A stretch of 64,000 bases of DNA from Arsenophonus sp046530735 (GTDB lineage: Bacteria > Pseudomonadota > Gammaproteobacteria > Enterobacterales > Enterobacteriaceae): contig JBHEQV010000005.1 in assembly GCA_046530735.1 (NCBI GenBank), positions 62,001 through 126,000 on the forward strand, written 5' to 3'. This document shows, piece by piece, positions 55,234-64,000 of this stretch. A program made the translations under genes and the position numbers. How positions within the stretch are numbered: position 1 is the first letter of the stretch; each line of letters begins with the position of its first letter. Below the pieces are notes generated by a model. It worked only from the letters and a program-made list of their open reading frames with translations, did not search any database and had not been told where the DNA came from.

Positions 55234-56619
55234 AAGTTATACTTATTTCTGATGTATGGAATTTTGAAGATGATGGCGATACCTGCGATTAATTTGATAA
55301 ATCATTATAACAATAGAGAGATGATATGTCATAAAAAGTCTATCTAGAGGTAATCTGCGAAATCAGATATTACCTATGTTCCATTTTTCATGAATTTACC
55401 CGCAATAGTGGGTGATAGGTAGTTCATAGGTTTCGTTGTTTAGACGAAACTCTAAGCTCTGCTGCTAGCAGATACTGAATTACCCCATGTCGACAACATA
55501 ACGGTTATTTACCAAATCGAACCATACAGACTGGTATTAGTGATGTTTATATTTAAAGTGTCCAAGATAGAGGTGGATTACAGCAACAACAGAATATCCT
55601 TCAACAGCTTATTACTACTGTTTTATCTGAATAAAAACATCGAAGAGTTGCTATCATGACCTGTACCTGTAAGGCATGAAGAATTTTACCCACCGATGAT
55701 TTCGTAAACCTATGTAGGCTTTTCTCAATAAAAAATTACATCATCTTCTCTGCCGATACACCATCAGCAGACTAAAATAAGGGGATGCCGTCCTAGCATA
55801 GGCAATGACGGCTGTATGATTTAAGCGATACTAGTACGTTTATTTCTTGAATGATAGCATATGCCGTCCTGCCAGGCAAGCTGATCACCTTTGCCTACTA
55901 CTTCATTATTGACATCACTGCATGGATGGTGAGAAGTTTGTTTCGGTCGAAAACACTTATCAAGAGTTAGAAATAAACATGGCCTAACTCTTCAATGGCT
56001 AGTGAGCGCGAAGATTAATCGTATTTCTTAGATCTGGGGGTGTTACGCTGCTTGGTTTTTTGAAAAAAATAGAAAAATATTCCTAGATATGCAACATTTA
56101 ATGCTGTTTGATATACAAAATGGCTCATATGTCGCCTTTACTCCAAGAAAGCATGCAGCACTGAAAGTTAAGGCTTGAGCTCCATCTCGAGAGTTCTGGC
56201 TAGCAAAGAACTGTGATGCTGCTAATAAAGCTTTTGATGTTTTATTAGTAAGGTTTCAACGTATCCTTCAGTGATAAAAGGATGATGAAAAAATCAAGAA
56301 AAATGACTAGAATTCTATGATTTTCCGTCAGTGAAATAGACATCAATAAGAACGATGAATCTAATAAATGGTTTTGTGCGACAGTGAGATTATGAAGCTG
56401 ATGCGCGAAGGACTGTGCTTCGAAAAATAACCCTTTTAATGATATTTAAGTTGCTATCATCTACTCAAAATAACTAAAACTGACTAAAGAGGATTTGACC
56501 TGCGGTGTGACCCTGTGGTGGTAAACCAATAGTCAATTTAAGAATGGAGAAGAGATTTATGAAGCATCAGAGTGGAACATAATCGTAACTTCTTATATAC
56601 CAAGATTTACTAATAACTC
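55234..56619 (+). mobile_element. IS256-family relic, copy 9
   Basis: Full-length layout (1.39 kb). Left end 'agttatacttatttctgatg', right end 'gatttactaataactcg'. It retains the 'gagagatgatatgtc' start region, the 'DHIR/NDESNKWFCA'-like 3' block near 56340-56380 and the 'aatttaagaatggagaagag' landmark. Frames broken. Fills the gap between fumC and dnaJ. Confidence 0.75.
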
Positions 56620-56660
56620 GTAATAAATCAAATTAAATAATCTTTTTCAATCAATAAAAT

Positions 56661-56704
56661 AGCATCGATCATTGACTATCGATGCTATATTTAGCTAAAT
56701 ATAG
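56661..56704 (-). terminator. Hairpin and palindrome after dnaJ
   Basis: On the minus strand, the nine-base inverted repeat agcatcgat / atcgatgct around an eight-base loop is followed by 'attttattg'. This fits a rho-independent terminator for the dnaK-dnaJ transcript. Just before it, 56685-56704 is a perfect 20-base palindrome centred on 'agct'. The two structures share two bases. Confidence 0.55.
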
Positions 56705-56710
56705 AGTAAA

Positions 56711-56783
56711 TTACTTGGTCAGATTTTAAAAAACTTTGCTACAATATCCTAATAAACTCTTTAAATGTGAGCTGTTCTTGTCA
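56711..56783 (-). pseudogene. Decayed 3' tail of dnaJ beyond the premature stop
   Basis: Downstream of the dnaJ stop and shifted by one base, the minus strand reads 'DDKNSSHLKSLLGYCSKVF', a stop, then 'NLTK' and TAA. This aligns residue by residue with the lost end of E. coli DnaJ ('GEHNSPRSKSFFDGVKKFF' then 'DDLTR'), keeping N, S, K, S, K, F, L and T at the same positions. It is the ancestral C-terminus, now outside the open reading frame. Confidence 0.7.
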
Positions 56784-56792
56784 TCACCTTAG

Positions 56793-57854
56793 CTAGCCAT
56801 TTAAGGATTTACCAAATTCTTTTAATAATGCTTTTTGTTTTTCATTTAGTTTAACCGGCGTTTTCACCAGAATGCGGCACATTAAATCTCCATTTATACC
56901 ACCACGAATAGATTTAACACCTTTCCCTTTCATACGGAAAATTTTTCCAGTTTGTGTCTCTGCTGGAATTTTGAGACTTACTCGACCATCAAATGTTCCT
57001 ACTTCAATTTCACCACCCAAAGCCGCAATCACAAAATTAATCGGTACTTCACAATATAAGTTATTGCCATCACGCTTAAAAATAGCGTGTCTTGCTACAT
57101 TAACCTGAACATATAAATCGCCGGCTTGAGCACCATTTTCTCCGGCCTCACCTTCACCATTTAATCGGATACGATCACCGGTATTAACTCCTGCTGGAAT
57201 TTTTACTGATAAAGTTTTATATTTCTCTACTCGGCCATTATTATGACATTTAATACAAGGTTCTTTGATAACTTTACCTTGTCCATGGCAAGTTGGACAA
57301 GTTTGTTGAACTGCAAAAAACCCTTGCCGTATATGAATCTGCCCTGCACCATGACAAGTTGAGCAAGTTTCTGGTTTCGTTCCTGGTTTAGCGCCACTTC
57401 CGTTGCAAATATCACATTTTTCTAAAGTAGGGATACGGATTTCTTTGCTAATACCATGAACCGCTTCTTCTAGTGTTAATGTAATCTCGTACTGAAGATC
57501 TACTCCACGAGCCGATCGCTGACGCCTACCGCCACCCCCAAAGATATCACCAAATACATCACCAAAAATATCACTAAAATCAGCGCCAGAACTAAAACTA
57601 CCGCTAAATCCACCACCCATGCCACCTTGTTCAAAAGCCGCATGTCCATATTGATCATAAGCAACGCGTTTTTGCGCATCAGTTAAAATTTCATAAGCTT
57701 CTTTAATTTCTTTAAATTTACTTTCTGCTTCCTTATTACCTTGATTACGATCTGGATGATACTTCATTGCCAGACGTTTATACGCTTTTTTAATCTCTTT
57801 TTCGTCAGCGGTTTTAGTTACACCTAAAACTTGATAATAATCTCTTTTTGCCAT
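56793..57854 (-). CDS. dnaJ: Chaperone DnaJ (Hsp40), C-terminally shortened
   Basis: Co-chaperone that binds unfolded proteins and stimulates DnaK ATP hydrolysis. From the chosen ATG it has 353 residues; E. coli has 376. The J domain carries the HPD at residues 33-35. It is followed by a Gly/Phe-rich linker ('FEQGGMGGGFSG', 'DIFGDVFGDIFGGG') and four zinc-finger repeats: CDICNGSG, CSTCHGAG, CPTCHGQG and a drifted CIKCHNNG where the first glycine is now Asn but both cysteines remain. The C-terminal substrate domain ends at 'LKEFGKSLNG', about 25 residues early. The upstream in-frame ATG at 57902 would add 16 unrelated residues and overlap the intergenic hairpin, so it is rejected. The lost segment corresponds to the dimerisation tail; function may be partly kept. 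It lies 117 bases after dnaK. Confidence 0.96.
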   Translation of the reverse strand: MAKRDYYQVLGVTKTADEKEIKKAYKRLAMKYHPDRNQGNKEAESKFKEIKEAYEILTDAQKRVAYDQYGHAAFEQGGMGGGFSGSFSSGADFSDIFGDVFGDIFGGGGRRQRSARGVDLQYEITLTLEEAVHGISKEIRIPTLEKCDICNGSGAKPGTKPETCSTCHGAGQIHIRQGFFAVQQTCPTCHGQGKVIKEPCIKCHNNGRVEKYKTLSVKIPAGVNTGDRIRLNGEGEAGENGAQAGDLYVQVNVARHAIFKRDGNNLYCEVPINFVIAALGGEIEVGTFDGRVSLKIPAETQTGKIFRMKGKGVKSIRGGINGDLMCRILVKTPVKLNEKQKALLKEFGKSLNG

Positions 57855-57880
57855 GTTTATTTTACCCTTAACACACGTAA

Positions 57881-57909
57881 ACGGGCGTAGAGTTGCCCCC
57901 AACGCCCGT
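57881..57909 (-). promoter_or_regulatory. dnaK-dnaJ intergenic hairpin
   Basis: Perfect eight-base GC-rich inverted repeat (acgggcgt / acgcccgt) around a 13-base loop, between the dnaK stop and the dnaJ start. It could act as an mRNA-processing or partial-termination site that sets the DnaK to DnaJ ratio; this is inferred from its position. No T-run follows on the minus strand, so it is not a typical full terminator. Confidence 0.55.
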
Positions 57910-57971
57910 ATTCAATTTTCAGTAACAGAGAAAATAATTTTTAATACTATTACTGTGCCAGCTAAGGGCCA

Positions 57972-59897
57972 CTATTTTTTATCTTTATCCTTGTCGTTGA
58001 CTTCTTCAAATTCAGCATCAACAACATTATCATCTTGTTTAGACTTGGCACTTGCACCAGCATCAGTTGCTCCTGATTGAGCCTGCTGTTGCGATAACTT
58101 GAGTAGTTTGGCAGAAGCTTGAACTAAATCTTGGATTTTTTTTTCAATAATGCCTTTATCTTCACCTTTTACCGCCATTTCCAATTCAGAAATAACTTTC
58201 CCTATCTTAGATTTATCATCAACAGGTAACTTATCAGCCGCTTCTTCAATTTGTTTACGTGTACCATGAACCAATTGATCAGCCTGATTACGTATCTGAA
58301 CTAATCCTTCAAACTTACGATCTGCTTCCGCATTTGCTTCTGCATCATTTAACATTCTTTGAATTTCACTTTCTTTTAGACCAGAAGATGCCTTAATGGT
58401 AATTTTTTGTTCATGGCCAGTATTATTATCTTTAGCTGATACATGCAAGATACCATCAGCATCAATATCAAATGTAACTTCAATTTGTGGCATACCACGC
58501 GGCGCTGCTTGAATACCATCCAAATTGAACTGTCCTAATGATTTATTATCACTTGAACGCTTACGTTCACCTTGTAACACATGAATGGTTACTGCCGACT
58601 GATTATCTTCTGCCGTTGAAAATACCTGACTATGTTTAGTCGGAATAGTGGTATTCTTAGCAATTAAAGTTGTCATTACACCACCCATGGTTTCAATACC
58701 TAAAGATAGTGGAGTTACATCAAGTAACAAGACATCTTTCACATCACCGGCTAATACACCACCTTGCACTGCCGCACCCATAGCAACTGCTTCATCAGGA
58801 TTAACGTCTTTACGAGGTTCTTTACCGAAAAAATCAGCAACCGCTTTTTGCACCATTGGCATGCGCGGCTGGCCACCAACCAGAATGACATCATTTATAT
58901 CATTAACATTTAAGCCAGCATCTTTCAGTGCAACTTTTAGCGGCTCCATTGAACGTTTAACTAAATCTTCAACCAGTGATTCAAGTTTTGCTCGAGTCAC
59001 TTTAATATTCATATGCTTAGGACCACTTGCATCTGCGGTAATATAAGGTAGATTGACATCGGTCTGCTGAGCAGAAGAAAGCTCAATTTTAGCTTTTTCT
59101 GCAGCTTCTTTTAAACGTTGCATTGCTAATGGATCATTGCGTAGATCAAAACCTTGCTCTTTCTTAAATTCATCGACTAAATAATTAATTAAACGATTAT
59201 CAAAGTCTTCACCACCTAAGTGAGTATCACCATTAGTTGCCAGTACTTCATAGGTTTTTTCACCATCAACTTCATCAATTTCAATAATTGAAATATCAAA
59301 AGTACCACCACCTAAGTCGTATACTGCAATGGTACGGTTACCCACTTCACGATCTAAACCATAAGCAAGCGCTGCCGCTGTTGGTTCATTAATAATACGT
59401 TTTACATCTAACCCAGCAATGCGGCCTGCATCTTTAGTTGCTTGACGCTGAGTGTCATTAAAATAAGCTGGCACAGTAATAACAGCTTCAGTAACTGGTT
59501 CAGCCAAATAATCTTCCGCCGTTTTTTTCATTTTTTTCAGTACCTCAGCGGAAACCTGAGGGGGGGCCATTTTTTGCCCCTTAACATCCAACCAAGCATC
59601 ACCATTATCTGCGACAATAACTTTATAAGGCATAATAGAAATATCACGTTGAACTTCTTCATCTTCAAAGCGACGTCCAATCAGACGCTTAATAGCAAAA
59701 AAAGTATTTTGTGGATTTGTCACTGCCTGGCGTTTTGCCGGCTGACCCACAAGAATTTCACCATCTTGGGTATATGCAACAATAGAAGGTGTGGTACGAT
59801 CACCTTCACTATTTTCCAATACCCGGGCATTTGTACCATCCATTATAGCTATACAAGAGTTAGTTGTACCCAGGTCAATCCCAATAATTTTACCCAT
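57972..59897 (-). CDS. dnaK: Chaperone DnaK (Hsp70)
   Basis: Main cytosolic Hsp70, an ATP-driven chaperone working with DnaJ and GrpE. The 641-residue protein (638 in E. coli) has the Hsp70 signatures 'GIDLGTTNS' at the N-terminus, 'VYDLGGGTFDISI' and 'VILVGGQPRMPMVQ', then the substrate domain ('LLLDVTPLSLGIETMGGVMT') and helical lid. The C-terminus ends with an acidic 'DDNVVDAEFEEVNDKDKDKK', keeping the EEV-like co-chaperone motif. It shows G+C and codon use richer than most neighbours, as expected for a highly expressed gene. 'ggagg' precedes the start codon and a near-consensus heat-shock promoter lies 48 bases further. Elevated chaperone investment is typical in insect endosymbionts. Confidence 0.98.
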   Translation of the reverse strand: MGKIIGIDLGTTNSCIAIMDGTNARVLENSEGDRTTPSIVAYTQDGEILVGQPAKRQAVTNPQNTFFAIKRLIGRRFEDEEVQRDISIMPYKVIVADNGDAWLDVKGQKMAPPQVSAEVLKKMKKTAEDYLAEPVTEAVITVPAYFNDTQRQATKDAGRIAGLDVKRIINEPTAAALAYGLDREVGNRTIAVYDLGGGTFDISIIEIDEVDGEKTYEVLATNGDTHLGGEDFDNRLINYLVDEFKKEQGFDLRNDPLAMQRLKEAAEKAKIELSSAQQTDVNLPYITADASGPKHMNIKVTRAKLESLVEDLVKRSMEPLKVALKDAGLNVNDINDVILVGGQPRMPMVQKAVADFFGKEPRKDVNPDEAVAMGAAVQGGVLAGDVKDVLLLDVTPLSLGIETMGGVMTTLIAKNTTIPTKHSQVFSTAEDNQSAVTIHVLQGERKRSSDNKSLGQFNLDGIQAAPRGMPQIEVTFDIDADGILHVSAKDNNTGHEQKITIKASSGLKESEIQRMLNDAEANAEADRKFEGLVQIRNQADQLVHGTRKQIEEAADKLPVDDKSKIGKVISELEMAVKGEDKGIIEKKIQDLVQASAKLLKLSQQQAQSGATDAGASAKSKQDDNVVDAEFEEVNDKDKDKK

Positions 59898-59944
59898 CTA
59901 AAAAGCCTCCAAAACAAATTCTTAACCAATCTAGTTACTAACCT

Positions 59945-59972
59945 ATATGAGGATCAATGATTTTTTTTCAAG
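59945..59972 (-). promoter_or_regulatory. Sigma-32 (heat-shock) promoter of dnaK
   Basis: On the minus strand, CTTGAAA (59966-59972) is followed by 13 bases and then CCTCATAT (59945-59952). The sigma-32 consensus is CTTGAAA - 11 to 16 bases - CCCCATNT, so the -35 is perfect and the -10 has one mismatch. The expected start site is about 40 bases upstream of the dnaK ATG. This suggests that an RpoH-type heat-shock system is still used. Confidence 0.8.
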
Positions 59973-60025
59973 GGATTTTTTCCTTTACCTTAAAAAAATC
60001 TACCTAACGAGACAGATTGTAAGGG

Positions 60026-61435
60026 GAGTTATGCTTATTTATATTATATGCAGTTTAAGAAATTGTAGCGTATCCTACTGATTGCTTTCATAAATTACTT
60101 TAACAACAGAGAGATGATATGCCATGAAAATTACCCTACAGGTAATCCCAGAAACTAGATATTACTATGATCCATTTGTATGAACTCATTCGTAATGGTT
60201 AGCATGGCATCTAATAGGTACCGATGTTGAAGCGGAGATTAAAGATATACTGCAATAACAGTCTAAACGCTGCTTTGTTGATTGGTCTTATGCTGTCATC
60301 CATAATGGTTATTTGCTGCAGCAAACTTAATATAAACGGGTATTGACGATGTTGAGATTAAAATATATAAGATTATAAATCGCAACGAAAACAGAATATC
60401 CTTCAACAGTTCGTTATTGCCTTATCTGAAACGTGCAAAATATCGAAAAATCGCTATCATAGTTTTATACCTGCTAAAGAAGGTGGAATTAATTCAACGA
60501 CGATTTTCACGAATCTCTGTGAGTGCTTTTCGATGAAAAAGTACATGTCTCCTCTGTCAGCACCATCAGCAGATTAAAACAGCAATAGGTTAAATAGTAT
60601 TAGAGAATAGCAGTTACGTAATTTAAATGATATATATTATCTTTATTTTAGGGCGGATGGCATGATCGTCCTGTCAGGCAGCTGATCGCCTTTATCTGCT
60701 GATAATTATTGGAATCACTCTGTATGTATGTAAGGAGTTGATTATGGCTGAAGATGGTTATTGAAAATCAGAATTGAACTGAATAGAACTTCTGGATGAC
60801 TGCGAGCGCGTGATTTAACTGTATCACCATTCTTGCTACGGAATACTCTTCCCTTGATTTTTGGAATGCAATGGCAAAGATATTTCCGGGCACGCAGCAA
60901 GCATAAATGATGTTTAGTGATACATAAAACATCTAATGTGCTAGGTTTACTCTACAAAGGCATGAAACCGAAAGTTAAGGGTAAGATTCTGGATATCTGG
61001 TTAGCAGAGAGTTGCTATGCCGCTAACAAAACCTTTAATGCTTTTAATGCTTTATTGATAAAGTTTTTAAAAAATTACTATCCTCCAGCGATTAAGAAGC
61101 TAGAGAAAAATAAAGAAAAACTTGTTGCTATTCTATAACTTCATGTCAACGTACTGGGTATCACTAAGAATTAAGAAATCCAATTGAATTAGTTTTTTCT
61201 AAAAGTTTAGACTATGATGCTGACAGTGCAAAGCACTGTACTTTAAAAAAGTAAGAATTTTAATGGTATCTCAGCTGCTACACCTCCTAATAATAGCTAG
61301 AACCACGACCTAAAATCATTTAGGTCCTCTTAAACCCTAGCCATTTATAAACAACATCTAATTTAAGGATGGAAATAGGATTTATGAAACATCAGAGCAG
61401 AAACCTATCGCCATACACCAGATTTACTAATAGCT
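60026..61435 (+). mobile_element. IS256-family relic, copy 10
   Basis: Full-length layout (1.41 kb) with left end 'gagttatgcttatttatatt' and right end 'gatttactaatagctt'. It contains the longest surviving piece of transposase in the window, 73 residues at 60917-61138: 'MIHKTSNVLGLLYKGMKPKV' and onward to 'YYPPAIKKLEKNKEKLVA'. This matches the IS256 segment 'WVHKTANVLDKLPKSVQPKAK ... KYPKA-ECLEKDREELLAFYDFP'. Stops and frameshifts elsewhere kill the gene. Confidence 0.85.
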
Positions 61436-63340
61436 TAACGCTCTTCATTCTATTTTCTTTTACTATTATCGTTTTCTATACTTTTGTACTTTTTGTATTT
61501 TTTTATTTTTAACAGTAGAAGTAAAGTATACGCCAATAATAAAAAATTACATATAAATCTTAAAAAGAATTTCCAATTATCTTATAATGATAAATATCAT
61601 ATTACAGCCTAATTAAGGCACCCACATTAAACTAATTTCAATATAAAAAAGCATTAACCAATGTCAATAGTCTGATTTTATATTATCAAGGAGTAAAAAT
61701 GAAAATTGATCTTTTCAGGGAAACTAACTTTGGCTTTATCTTATCAATAAAAACTATATATAAGGCGAAGTAGATAATAAAATTGTTGGCAAAACCTCTA
61801 CGATTAATCTTTTAACAGAACGCATCTGTCATTTTTTAGTAAGGAATCTGGTATTTTATTCTATCTGGTGCTATGTTAGCTAGGTAAGCCCTACCGTATA
61901 TTAGGTGTAACCATGCCGGTGATCGGATTCTCTTTGTTCAGTATGCTAATGCAGCTAATTAAGTATCAGGGTTGCTAATGGAATTAATAAGTGCATCAAT
62001 AATAGGTATTAAATCTGCTAAAGGTATTTTTAATGTACAGCAATTAGAGTTAGATGTTGGCAAATAAATAATTATTAAATTACTCCAGATCGTGTAATTT
62101 TTATTTAAGAAAGCTCTAATTTAGAGATTAATGTGCTATTTTGCCTGTATCAAAAGTTATGTGTTATTCAACAGGTTATTCAAAATCATTGAATGACAGT
62201 TCATATGGATGGTTCATGATTATTTAATGCGATCATCTATTCAATGATCCCTACCAAAGAGTTCTATAGTTAGACGGATTTCGTTTAGCTAGATTTTTTA
62301 AAAGAATTAATGCTCCAATAGGGAGCAGGAGAGGAGAGTCTCCGTATTGTATGGAAGTAAAGACTTTATTGATAAGGCTTGGTGATAGAAAGTTTCAATA
62401 GAAAGGAGGAACAATGTGTATCAAATCAGTATTTTAATCGTCGAATACCTTTTATGGGTTAAATAACAATCATAGAAGCGTTTAACTGATAATCACTAAA
62501 ATACTAAATTTAACGATGTGTCATTAGCATAATCTTTACATATTAAGATCAATATCTGAAGATACAGAAACTAACATTATTATTTTAGTTAAATGGCACT
62601 TTATAATGCACTCCGGTATCAGAATGTTAATAACTTAACTAAAAAATAGATTTGTTTATTATCATTAAATGATAAGTATTATAGCGATTGCTCATCAAGA
62701 ACAATCAGCATGATATTTATACGGTCAGTTCTATTATTCAACATTTCTTAGATAAATTTGGATATTAACTGTCCTGTATAGTAGTTAATTTTTAAAAATA
62801 AAATGAACGTCTTTTATAGAAAACTCTTCTATAAGATTTTGTATATTTTTAAATACCTTTTCCAGCTCTACATTATTAAGTGGAATATCTACTATCCAGT
62901 GGCCCATTTTTTTAATTTGATTTATTGAAAAACTTAAAAACGTCATTGTATTTATGCATAATCTTATTCACTAAGTATTAAAAGGATAACTGGCGGAAGT
63001 ATAGACACGTATTCCTGCGTTATTGTAGCCTAATACAGGTTTATAATGCGTGTTGTTCAGTACAACAAATCCATTTTGATGGGTTTATGTAAATCTAAAT
63101 TGTTTTCTGTAATACTTAAACCTGAAAATCTAATAGATTCGCTAAATATTTTGCATGTAAGAGAGGTCTGTTTAAGAATAGTTTTTCCATACAATTTTAT
63201 AACTTCTAAAATGATCATTAATACTAATATCTATGGGTTCCCCTCCCCCTCTCCCTCGCCTGAAGTTAAATTATAAACAAGGAAATAAGGCGTGCTCTAT
63301 ATTTGTTTTAAAAATTCTCATTTTATGAGATAGAAATTTA
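61436..63340. other. Gene-free decayed DNA
   Basis: No intact gene or recognised IS. At 61691-61773 a good ribosome binding site ('aaggag') precedes an ATG at 61699 that opens a 24-codon frame ('MKIDLFRETNFGFILSIKTI') before a stop; this looks like the preserved start of a lost gene I cannot identify. A frame at 63046-63276 (76 residues) has no recognisable motif. A pyrimidine-rich run 'ccctccccctctccctcgcc' at 63241-63260 is odd for the composition. Confidence 0.45.
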
Positions 63341-63610
63341 GAGTTATGCTCATTTATGGTATATAGGATTTTTGGAATGGTGTGGTGTATCCTACTGATT
63401 AATTTAATGGATGATTTCAACAACAGAGAGATGGTATTCCATGAAAGTCTACCCTAACAGGTATTCTCAAAACTAGATATTATCTCTATTTCATTGCATA
63501 AACTTATCCGTAATAGTGGCAGATAGCTGATAGCACCCCTGTTGAGGATGAGCTCGAATCCATGCTGTAATAACCCTACTCAACACTACTTTATTGATGG
63601 CGTTCATAGC
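63341..63610 (+). mobile_element. IS256-family 5' fragment
   Basis: Left terminal repeat 'gagttatgctcatttatggt' plus the first ~250 bases of the element, well conserved relative to 60026-60300. It stops abruptly near 63610, where a minus-strand fragment of the same element follows. Confidence 0.7.
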
Positions 63611-63629
63611 GTCAAAGTTATTAGAAAAT

Positions 63630-63790
63630 CTGGTATATAGCGATCAATCTACGTTCCATTCCGATACTTTGTTAATCTATTATCAATTCCTTAAATTGGT
63701 CGTTGTTACCACTAGGATCAGAAGATTAAAACCAGTTAGTTGGTTTCAGCTTTTTTAAGCAGCCTGGAACAGATTAAATACCATTAAAGG
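63630..63790 (-). mobile_element. IS256-family 3' fragment (minus strand)
   Basis: Complement of the 3' region of the element. 'cttaaattggtcgttgttac' near 63695-63715 corresponds to the 'gtaaacaacgcccaatttaag' landmark of copy 7, and 'aaataccattaaaggattg' near 63778-63795 to the 'ctttaatggtattt' landmark. It forms a tail-to-tail joint with the plus-strand fragment. Confidence 0.6.
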
Positions 63791-64000
63791 ATTGTTGTTC
63801 ATGGTTAAAAAATTAAATTGTTCTTTAAGAGAGACAAAAAGCCATCCCTTATTATTAATATCAGATAGAATTGGTTTACTGATTTCAGTATAAGTTAAAA
63901 TTTTATCGGAGTGTGTATTCTTTAACTTAATGCACTAATTTTAGAAATGTTAATTCTAGAGTTTTGCCTCTTAATAACTCCCATTTTTTATTTTATGGAT
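63790..64000 (-). mobile_element. IS91-family relic, 3' end (minus strand, runs off the window)
   Basis: Matches 19820-20020 closely ('aaaaaattaaattgttcttt', 'cagatagaattggtttactg'), which is the complement of the 3' end of IS91 copies 1 and 3. The rest of the element, if present, lies beyond the right edge. Confidence 0.65.

Noticed and set aside
57855..57902. Upstream in-frame ATG for dnaJ giving 16 extra residues
   Set aside because: The extension overlaps the conserved intergenic hairpin and does not match the DnaJ family; the internal ATG starts with the invariant MAK-DYY.
58648..59046. 132-residue open frame on the plus strand inside dnaK
   Set aside because: It is the antisense shadow of dnaK; such shadows are common in conserved codon-biased genes.
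59442..59960. 172-residue open frame on the plus strand over the dnaK start and promoter
   Set aside because: Antisense to the conserved N-terminus of DnaK, with low-complexity composition and no homologous motif.
1..64000. tRNA, rRNA or CRISPR array
   Set aside because: I saw no T-loop consensus in a cloverleaf context, no rRNA segments, and no short direct repeats with regular spacers.

Overview
This window looks like a piece of the chromosome of a host-restricted, genome-reducing gammaproteobacterium of the order Enterobacterales. The intact genes are AT-rich and closely match enterobacterial families. The synteny is enterobacterial: folA / apaH-apaG-rsmA-pdxA-surA-lptD / djlA; rppH-lgt-thyA; thiBPQ; divergent manA / fumC; dnaK-dnaJ. 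Only about 20 genes (roughly 20 kb, near 32% of the window) are intact. The rest is decayed DNA full of dead insertion sequences. An Arsenophonus-type symbiont of a blood-feeding insect would fit (relict IS families, intact thiamine importer, riboflavin/B6/folate genes), but that assignment is inference.

Layout. 1-4.9 kb: IS91 and IS1595 remnants, unrecognisable DNA and an IS256-family relic. 5-15 kb: the folA-djlA block, almost complete, with one IS256 relic and one IS481 fragment between folA and apaH. 15-19 kb: IS481 and two opposed IS256 relics. 18.9-24.7 kb: thyA, lgt and rppH on the minus strand; thyA and lgt are separated by IS91 and IS256 relics, and ptsP is missing. 25-28.3 kb: the compact thiBPQ operon behind an eroded TPP riboswitch. 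28.3-38.2 kb: almost 10 kb with no intact gene (IS256, IS1595, a probable dnaC pseudogene, IS91). 38.2-39.9 kb: ribE (minus) and gpmA (plus). 40-49 kb: IS256 and IS1595 relics, then about 5.6 kb of visibly higher-GC decayed DNA of unknown origin. 49-55 kb: divergent manA and fumC separated by a nested pile of IS1595, IS256 and IS481. 55-60 kb: dnaK-dnaJ with a near-consensus sigma-32 promoter. 60-64 kb: more IS256 and IS91 debris.

How the genes work together. The survivors cover core functions: outer-membrane assembly (surA, lptD), lipoprotein maturation (lgt), chaperones (dnaK, dnaJ, djlA), rRNA methylation (rsmA), mRNA 5'-end processing and Ap4A turnover (rppH, apaH), central carbon metabolism (gpmA, fumC, manA), and cofactor supply (folA, thyA, pdxA, ribE). 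ThiBPQ imports thiamine. I saw no tRNA, rRNA or CRISPR array.

The most interesting points are: (1) at least ten near-full-length but dead copies of one IS256-family element, plus IS481, IS91 and IS1595 relics, some nested three deep; (2) dnaJ and gpmA shortened at the C-terminus, with the ancestral tails still readable past the stop codons; (3) a decayed TPP riboswitch in front of an intact thiamine importer; (4) an unexplained higher-GC island at about 43.3-48.9 kb.
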